Shown here: positions 57,345 to 64,000 of the stretch, piece after piece
Layout of the letters: each line of letters begins with the position of its first letter
Numbering within the stretch: position 1 is the first letter of the stretch
Assembly (NCBI RefSeq): GCF_000002075.1
Contig: NW_004797398.1
Coordinates: forward strand, 373,956-437,955
Direction of reading: 5' to 3'
DNA length: 64,000 nt
Source: Aplysia californica
Lineage: Eukaryota; Mollusca; Gastropoda; Aplysiida; Aplysiidae
Notes under the pieces: model-generated
Seen by the model: only the letters and a program-made list of their open reading frames with translations
Told to the model about the DNA's origin: nothing
Database searches by the model: none
Translations under genes and position numbers: made by a program

Positions 57345-60300
57345 TTGCATACCGACGCTTTACTGAAAACTCAACTTTTTGCATCAGTGTATTTGACCCA
57401 GTGTGTATTGAAACAAACGAAAGTGAAAGTGTTTTTTTAAAATTATTTGTGAAAGGGAATTTTTTTGCAAAATGTTTTTGATTTTTGTTTTTCTGTCCAA
57501 TATTCTGTTAACTCAACAGTTCAGAATATTTTTGTTCTAAATATTGAACTTGAATTTGAAGCAAACTTATTTGTAGACTGTCTCTAGTGTATATGTTATG
57601 AATTTTATCCATTGTGACATGCAGTATCAGGCCTGATGTTTCTCGCTAAATTTATAAATGATTACTCTGGTCCATAAAATTCTGAAAATTTTTGGGCTGA
57701 GGCATGTGAAAATGATTTTTGTATGGAACTTGAGTGGTAGAATCTGAATCCTGTGTCAGATTTTCTTGATCAGGTCTAAAAATTTAGTACAATGGGTCGC
57801 AATTTTTTGCTTCTCCCCTTTGATTCATTTACACATAAACCCCTAAAACCTCACTCACTTTTTGGGCTTAGGCATGTGAGTATGATTTTGATATGGAATT
57901 TTGGTGGAAGGATTAGAATCTTTATCAGATTTTTCTCTATAAGATCAGAATTTTTTATACGAAATGTCGTATGCTTTGGGGGTTTTTCTCTTTGATTCTT
58001 TTAAACATAAACCCCCTAAAATCTCACTCGTATGAGTATCAAAAAACACAATTGTATGCAGTTACGTTCTGTTCATTAAGGAACATCTTTTCCTCGAATG
58101 AAATCATCATCTGTACTAATGTATCATCACGTGTGACTTTTTAAATGTCAGATCCAACTAAAATGTCCTCTTTCAACTTAATTAGCACATAGCAGCACAA
58201 CAGAAAATCACTGTGGGTGAACAGTGGGCACTAAATTCAATAAATTAATTCTCAAACTGACGCATCAAAACAGTGGAAACCACTTACATTAGCTTGAATA
58301 AATCAAATGATTATTTCCCTCTGAAGTTTCTTAGTCACTTTATCGCACAATTTAAAAACAGTTTAGTTTTTTTTTTCATTCTTTCAAATTTTAGATTACT
58401 TTATTTTTATCATTATTTATATTAACAATTGACTGTAGAAATGAAACAAGTCTAAACTTTAAAACAATTTCATTACAAATATGTGATACTGGATATTATG
58501 AAAATATATCACACTTCGTTAGTTACTTTTTTTGGAAAGAATGAAAGTTACGGCCTTTGTTTTATAGAGTCTGTTATTTTTACCTCCCCTGACAAAATCA
58601 AGAATACCTGAAATTGCTTAAATATGCGAATTGTGCAAAAGCCTGACGTGAAAGACAAAAGTTAACTACTATTTGGAATCGGCACATGAATTTCCATAAG
58701 ATTTGACATCTTTGGTCGCTAAGTCTTATTCTTCATTCACCAATATTATTAAACCACTGTAATTTGTCCTTTTTTGTAATGCTCAACATTACAGTTTGTA
58801 CTTACTTTATCTGCCTTCAGGCGACTTCTCACCCAGTTAGAGGGCNNNNNNNNNNNNNNNNNNNNNNNNNNNNNNNNNNNNNNNNNNNNNNNNNNNNNNN
58901 NNNNNNNNNNNNNNNNNNNNNNNNNNNNNNNNNNNNNNNNNNNNNTAAGGTCAACTGTCAACATAAGGTGAGTGGGATGCATCTTTTCAGCAGAAAGCTG
59001 GAGGTGATTGAAGAAATAGACTTATTCTTGTTCAATTATGGCAAGCTGTGTTGCACACTAAAGAGGGGTAGGGGGTCCTGTAGAGACACCTATTCTGCTT
59101 GAGTGATTTACTGAGTCCTATTTGTATGAGTTGTTCAAATGCCTTTATTAAGATAATGAAATAACCTGCAATCAGTTCTTCCTTTCTCTGCACTTCTACA
59201 CTATGGTTAGGTGAAAGATGGACATCATTGTTACTGTCAGAGGAAAACTGGGAGCCTATTAAGTTATTTTCATACCTTGTAAAGCAGGTTAAACATAGTT
59301 AAATATCTTTTTTGCAACAAGAAGATACCTATTACTAAAAGATCAGTAATGTTTCATGGTACACTAGCTTGTAAAAAATACCTGAAGCATTTACTGCACA
59401 TTTTCAGCTCACTACGCTTTTCTGCCTTTGAGAGTGGGTGGTTGGCGGGTGCTCTTGTGTGGTTTGCTCCTTCTATCCTGTCAAACATCTACCGTCCTTA
59501 TCTCCCTTTTTTCTTTTTTCTTTTTGTTACACTCTTGTACTCCTCTAATCTTCTGGCACTCAAATGGCCTTATGCAGTTGCGAGCGCCGTTAAACCTCTA
59601 CTAAAACTATAAAACTGCCTTTGAGAGAGATTCACTTATATTTGTTGCCGTCACTGCTGTCGCTCCAGTTCTTTCTGGTGTTGTCTTGTTGGTATGCCTA
59701 AAACCAGAAGGTTGTTATCCTTCTTTTCAACTCCAGCTGCCTGCTGTTAATTTGATGCTGTGAAAAGAATACAGTGTATTTAAGTAAAAAATATTGTCAG
59801 TTTGTTAGTTTTTGAGCACTTATTCAGCTGTTTGCTTTGTATGCTATCTGGGAAGCTGAGATTGTTTCTGAATGTTCTATGATCTGCTGGGGTGATAATA
59901 TAGTGTGTAAAGCGCTTAGAACTTGCTGTCGAGTGGGGATGTGCGCTATATAATGCTATTTATTATTATCATTATTTTTATTATTATTATTGTTATTATT
60001 ATTAATATTATTATTATTATTATTAAGTTCAAATCTCAAATTTATCACTCCCTTAGGATTCAGTCCAACAAACAGATGCGGGCGACTCCCTGTCCCCTGT
60101 GGCGCTGGGGAAACAGTTGGAGTACCTGCAGCACCAGCTGGCAGACCTGCACTTGGAGAAGCTGCTGGGACCTGAGGCCAAGGTTGATCTGGCAGATCCC
60201 CAGGGAGCCCTGAGACAGTAAGTGCTCAGTAAGAGCTTGCTTTTGAGTTGAGCGGGGGTATGCACTGTACTGTCTACAAATTATGCTATTTATTATTATT

Positions 60301-63181
60301 ATTATTTTGCATACCGACGCTTTACTGAAAACTCAACTTTTTGCATCAGTGTATTTGACCCAGTGTGTATTGAAACAAACGAAAGTGAAAGTGTTTTGTT
60401 TTTTTTATTTGTGAAAGGGAATTTTTTTGCAAAATGTTTTTGATTTTTGTTTTTCTGTCCAATATTCTGTTAACTCAACAGTTCAGAATATTTTTGTTCT
60501 AAATATTGAACTTGAATTTGACGCAAACTTATTTGTAGACTGTCTCTAGTGTATATGTTATGAATTTTATCCATTGTGACATGCAGTGTCAGGCCTGATA
60601 TTTCTCGATAAATTTATAAATGGTTACACTGGTCGATAAAATTCTGAAAATTTTTGGGCTGAGGCTTGTGAAAAGGATTTTCGTATGGAATTTGAGTGGT
60701 AGAATCTGAACCCGGTGTCAGATTTTCTCTATCAGGTCCAAAAATTTAGTACAATGAGTCACTGTTTTTTGTTTCTCCGCTTTGATTTATTTAAACATAA
60801 ACCCCTAAAATCTCACTCACTTTTTGGGCTTAGGCATGTGAATATGATTTTGATATGGAATTTTAGTCGTAGAATTCAAATTTTTCATCAGGTTCTCTCT
60901 GTAAGATCAGGATTTTTTATATGAAATGTCGTATGTTTTGGGGTTTTTTTCCTCTTTGATTCATTTAAACATAGACCCGTAAAATCTCACTCGTATGAGT
61001 TTAAAAAACCACATTGATATGCAGTTACGTTCCATTCCACTGTAATTTGTCCTTTTTTTGTAATGCTCAACATTACAGTTTGTACTTACTTTATCTGCCT
61101 TCAGGCGACTTCTCACCCAGTTAGAGGGCTTTGGTGCTGCGGGGGACAAATCCAAACAGAAAGGAGCTCCTGGTGCTGGAGGGGACAGTGTTGTGTATGA
61201 GCTCTTCTACAAACCGGAGCAAGCGCAGTTTAGCAAGAACGCCAGAGTATGTTTTTGACTGAGTAACTGTTAGTGCAGGTGATGCAGTCTGATTTACCGT
61301 ATCACCTCTCTTACTAGGTTGTCTGAAATGTACAATGTAAGCTTGTGTGAGTTGGACAATGAAACTGATAGTTTACTATTTGTCTTTAAAAAAAATTTCA
61401 GTCTTTTCTTTTGACAGTATTTGAATATATATCTTCGTTTCTGTGAACTTCCTCTTGAATCAGCTGTCCATTTGAGTGACAAGTGCTTCTTTTGTCACTC
61501 TGATGTGTATGGCTACATTTGCTTAAATATATATATATATATGTATGGACATAAACAAATGCAGGCTTCACCTCATGGTATTTGTGCTCCAGAGATGCAT
61601 TTTCTAAATCTTGTGTTAAGTTTGACCAGAAAGTTGTTCAATAATGTGTCTGTTAATAATTTTTAAAAAGCGTCATTATTGTATTGTGTTAGTAGTGTTA
61701 TGGAATTTCTGTGCTCATTAATAATGAGTTTTAGCTCTTCAGTACTAGTGCCAAGTGTGGCTTTCACCCATATTGTTGCCAAAGGTTGAAACAGTAGATA
61801 AGTTTGTAATTATTTAAAACTATTTTTTTGAAAATCTCAACAGCTTGCGAAGCTTGAGGAAAGGCTGGACAGACTTGAAAATGTGATTGGGAAGAATTTT
61901 GATAAAACGGTGAGTTTAATTCTGAAACTATAAATATGCTTATGTGGTTTTGTGTTAACAGATGCATTAGTCTTAATTTACTTAATAGCTGGCTAAGTTT
62001 AAAGAGAAATTTGGTTTGCAAGCTGGTTATTGTCTTATCTGCTAGAAGTATCAATAATACATCCAGAGCTGCAAGAAAAAGAGGAAATTTTGCTGGACAA
62101 TGCAAAATATGTATAGACTAATACCTTCACTTAATCGTATATTTAAGATAGTTCTCAGTAACTGTCCCCTTTCCTTTATCGTACTAAACACTTAATTGAC
62201 ATCTCCCCCAATGGTGCCGAATACAGCAATTTCTCAGTTGATGAGAGTCTTTCTATATGTTGCCCCTTGTATTTCTCCAGCAGACAGACTGTCCACAAAG
62301 GAAGAAAATGTGTTCAGGAAATTAAGATTTTCTACATCCTGAGTACTTCCCATTGCCAGTTTGCTTTGTTTAGCGTTTTTATATTTTTGTTATTTGCAAA
62401 GTTTCCCCATGATTTCTGTTTATACTAAAAAATAATCAAATTCGACACCTGTACTTATATCATTTTCTTTTTTCAGAATGTACTGACTGCGGACACAGAT
62501 AACAAGTCTTTGATTGTAAGTTGAAGTACACAGTTGTGCTTTTTATCCCTCTGAGGAAAAAGTCATGTTCCATCACATATTATTTAAAAACTATGAACAC
62601 ATGAAAACTTTCAAAGAAAAAAAATTCTACGGAACCTGTGTGACTCATTGAACTCAAGTCTGTCCTGATGCCATAGTATGGAGTAGAAGAGGTCACCCCT
62701 TGTACAGATCTCTCTTCAGTGATTTGTTTAGCCTAGACAAATGCTGGTGCCAATTTTTTTTTTTTTAAATGTGTTTATTTTTGTTTACTGACTTGGGGAA
62801 AATAGGAAAGGGAGGGCAGTGTCTTTTAGAGCGCAAAATGCTGGTACTGGTGCAGCCAAGATTGGAACCCTTGTCTAGTTGATTTTTAATCCGGCAGCTT
62901 CACCTTTACGTCTTTTGTAAGTGATATGCATTATTCTCTCGTCATTTTATGTCTTATAATAGCTCATCTACTCAGGCACATCTAAAGATAAAAATCATTG
63001 ACCTCAGAAATATTTATTCTCATAGGGTTCTGTGGCAGCCCTGAACTCAAAGCTGTCACTGCTGGATGCTTCCAACACTGAGACTGTTGAAGCCAGACTT
63101 AACGCTGTCCTACAAAAAATGCAACAAATTGCCGAAAAGAAAGAAAAGGAACCACAGGCTGATCCAGATAAACAGAAAAGG
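49520..63181 (+). CDS. DCTN2: Dynactin subunit 2 (dynamitin, p50), 5' ten exons; gene continues past the window
   Basis: Exons: 49520-49555, 52900-52971, 54060-54156, 55517-55584, 55940-56035, 60057-60217 (or its copy 57080-57240), 61105-61246, 61844-61909, 62477-62515, 63026-63181; phases agree, 933 nt, 311 aa. The start MADPKYANLPGI and the next ESSDLPEDDQ are the dynamitin signature; then DAAFKVFKGKGVDL, DFSDS...YEL, QQKYQRLQHEMRELAEEVGK and LGKQLEYLQHQLADLHLEKL with LLGPEA. The later exons are coiled coil (LAKLEERLDRLENVIGKN; KLSLLDASNTETVEARLNAV). Human DCTN2 is about 401 aa, so roughly 90 C-terminal residues lie beyond 64000. Dynamitin forms part of the dynactin shoulder, which links dynein to cargo in the cytoplasm. 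Exons 6 and the start of 7 appear twice around an assembly gap; only one set fits the protein. Confidence 0.96.
49973..50045. repeat. (GT)n microsatellite, DCTN2 intron 1
   Basis: About 70 bases of GT with one GA interruption near the right end. Confidence 0.97.
50170..50265. repeat. AGATCTAG low-complexity patch
   Basis: Repeated agatctagatctag phrases. The same hexamer-based patches occur near 16100, 30635, 37005, 37410 and 38490. They are palindromic (AGATCT) and are scattered in introns and intergenic DNA, possibly a lineage-specific simple repeat. Confidence 0.8.
50348..51003. mobile_element. Probable inverted-repeat element, DCTN2 intron 1
   Basis: The left edge (aaagttttcggagtgcttat then tggcccac) resembles the reverse complement of the right edge (gtgggccaataagagcagca then taaagttt). 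A 19-bp phrase, gcccatgtgggccaataag, is repeated at 50929-50947 and 50961-50979. Non-coding. No target duplication was identified, so the limits are approximate. Confidence 0.5.
51086..51149. repeat. 20-bp direct repeat with palindromic core
   Basis: ACCGTCGCCGATCGACGTCC at 51086-51105 and ACCGTCGCCGATCGGCGTCC at 51130-51149, one base different, 44 bases apart start to start. The second contains the 12-bp palindrome CGCCGATCGGCG. GC-rich within AT-rich surroundings; function unknown. Confidence 0.7.
51913..52790. mobile_element. CAGTCGAACC element, family E, clean full copy, DCTN2 intron 1
   Basis: Begins CAGTCGAACCTGTGTAA and ends AAGGCAGAGGTTCGACTG, TA on both sides, 878 bp. This copy has no nested insertion and serves as reference for 30404-31934, 33150-35026 and 38387-39609. 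Inside are ctggcctctggctatcac and gtatggcgttaagtttagag. No open frame of note. Confidence 0.9.
55035..55323. mobile_element. MITE family A, copy 3, DCTN2 intron 3
   Basis: Left end catatgtgaggtatcgtggt then aaatcaggcactcatcaaaa; right end atcgacgagcgcctgattcc then cgtcatgacacatata. About 290 bp, shorter than the other two copies, with an internal deletion and a T-rich middle. The exon 4 acceptor lies about 190 bases downstream. Confidence 0.85.
56196..58845 (+). other. DCTN2: First copy of a duplicated DCTN2 segment, truncated by an assembly gap
   Basis: Contains exon 6 (57080-57240, one synonymous difference from 60057-60217) and the first 25 bases of exon 7 (58821-58845) before the N run. 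The flanking introns align with 58946-61130. Relative to that copy it lacks the SINE insertion, has longer ATT repeats after exon 6 and carries about 0.7 kb extra at about 58075-58757. It is most likely the other allele, not a second set of functional exons. Confidence 0.85.
56998..57049. repeat. (ATT)n microsatellites beside exon 6
   Basis: ATT arrays flank exon 6 in both copies: 56998-57049 and about 57307-57343 in the first, about 59965-60026 and 60287-60307 in the second. The array after exon 6 is clearly shorter in the second copy, as expected for alleles. Confidence 0.9.
58846..58945. other. Assembly gap, 100 N
   Basis: Exactly 100 N, the usual placeholder for a gap of unknown size. 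The sequence on the right restarts at the point matching 56196, so the scaffold steps back about 2.6 kb across the gap. Confidence 0.99.
58946..61130 (+). other. DCTN2: Second copy of the duplicated DCTN2 segment
   Basis: Starts taaggtcaactgtcaacata as at 56196 and follows it through exon 6 (60057-60217) into exon 7 (61105-61246), which is complete here. This copy joins to exons 8-10 downstream and is therefore the one to use in the gene model. Confidence 0.88.
59435..59614 (+). mobile_element. SINE-like retroposon insertion with 13-bp target duplication, empty site in the other copy
   Basis: Flanked by CTGCCTTTGAGAG at 59422-59434 and 59615-59627; the first copy has the single uninterrupted CTGCCTTTGAGAG at 56644-56656. 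The 180-bp insert ends ggccttatgcagttgcgagc then gccgttaaacctctactaaa, the same 3' end as 18052-18447. It is probably 5'-truncated. Confidence 0.92.
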
Positions 63182-64000
63182 GTATGTAAAATGAAGTCTG
63201 TATTTTGTAGAAGAGGATGATGCATCTGTGAATAAAGCTGTTTCTGTTAAAGTTTCAAATCTAATTTAGTCCTGTATTTGTAGCCAAAGTACTTCTCACG
63301 GCGTCACTTTTCGCCCGATTCTGTTACTTTTAGTTCGCGTGACTCAGCAGCCCGCCGGAGCTCCCCGGCTCAGGGTCACGGGGTTAATGAGCCCTGAGGC
63401 GACTTTGCCGGTGTCGGTTAGGAAGTTTGCATTTTTGACTATGTTTAAAACGATATAACTTCTTCCCCATCCCACACAGCAAACCATTACGCAGATGTAC
63501 TAAAAGCTCAATGTCTAGAGATTTATTCTGCGTTAGAATGGTTAATTTCTGTGCCTTAGTTTTTGTTCTAGGCAAGTCTTTGTAGAGTACCCAATTTGTC
63601 CTATTCTAGTTACAAACTTATGAATAAATGATTGTTAATTTAAAAAAGGCACGACAGATCTCTCCAAAATCTGTGTTAAACTGACTATGAATATCATGTC
63701 TTTTACCATGAGAAATCTTAAATCTGCGCTAGTAGAAATAGTCAAGTTATAAGAGGATAAAGATGCACATCTGCATTTTTTAACTAAAGATGATCAGCGT
63801 TAGCTCTTATTTTACTATTAAACAAGAGAAAGTTACTCTGCGTTTGTTCATGAATCATGCTGTGTCTGTGGCAGCCTGCATACAACTAAAAAGATATAAT
63901 ATAGAATCTAAGCAATTAAAAAAACCACAAAACCGTGTAAATACATGGGTAGAGATAAACTTCTTGTATGGAATAAAAATAATGACAGCTAACACATTCA
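63182..64000 (+). other. DCTN2 intron 10, incomplete
   Basis: Begins with the donor GTATGT at 63182. A GC-rich island at about 63290-63420 (gcccgccggagctccccggc, gggtcacggggttaatgagc) contrasts with the AT-rich surroundings and may be a repeat fragment. No further exon recognised before the window ends. Confidence 0.7.

Noticed and set aside
58832-58950. Short inverted match (ttagagggc / gccctctaa) around the gap edges
   Set aside because: Nine bases only; likely chance, although it may have influenced where the assembler broke the contigs.
57080-60217. Functional tandem duplication of DCTN2 exon 6 (mutually exclusive exons)
   Set aside because: Both copies encode the same peptide, the exon is not a multiple of three, and a 100-N gap lies between them; a haplotype artefact is simpler.
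62760-62925. Possible degenerate tRNA-derived SINE in DCTN2 intron 9
   Set aside because: A gattggaaccc phrase resembles a B box, but no A box or shared body could be aligned with the other SINEs.
1-64000. Retrovirus-like or LTR elements, Polintons, CRISPR arrays, rRNA and intact tRNA genes
   Set aside because: None recognised; the RNase H fragments belong to LINEs, judged by domain order and target duplications without long terminal repeats.

Overview
This is a eukaryotic nuclear window, AT-rich and intron-rich, with GT-AG introns of 0.1 to 7 kb, many terminal-inverted-repeat transposon remnants and repeated AGATCTAG-type low-complexity patches. Protein similarity recalled from memory and repeat style suggest a mollusc, probably a gastropod; this is inference, not proof. 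I find four host genes, all assembled exon by exon from reading frame, splice sites and phase. None of them is obviously linked in function to its neighbours; all look like housekeeping genes.

Layout: 1-3512 is upstream non-coding DNA. 3513-11911 (+) is STK16, a complete seven-exon lipid-anchored NAK-family kinase (308 aa). 11912-20647 is a long 3' UTR/intergenic tract that becomes a dense string of nested miniature transposons from about 15.8 kb. 20648-37692 (-) is a complete 11-exon gene for an Acl4-like TPR chaperone of ribosomal protein L4 (377 aa); its 7.3-kb first intron is filled with nested elements, including a 5'-truncated LINE. A second truncated LINE inside a pogo/Tigger-like remnant lies in the same intron. 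40488-44148 (+) is SFR1/MEI5, a Swi5 partner in recombination repair (291 aa, three exons). 44149-49519 is intergenic, with SINE-like and TIR elements and microsatellites. 49520 to the right edge (+) is DCTN2 (dynamitin, p50 of dynactin), of which 311 codons in ten exons are visible; the C-terminal end lies beyond the window.

The most notable structural point is inside DCTN2: about 2.6 kb holding exon 6 and the start of exon 7 occurs twice, on either side of a run of exactly 100 N. The two copies differ by SNPs, microsatellite length, a 180-bp SINE insertion with a clean empty site in the other copy, and a ~0.7-kb indel. This looks like two haplotypes laid end to end by the assembler rather than a real exon duplication.

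The rest of the novelty is in mobile DNA: about sixteen TA-flanked elements starting CAGT, at least three MITE families with two or more copies each, nested insertions with readable target-site duplications, and palindromic motifs in STK16 intron 1. I found no retrovirus-like or LTR element, no CRISPR array, no rRNA gene and no intact tRNA gene. I did not find a convincing previously undescribed biological system.
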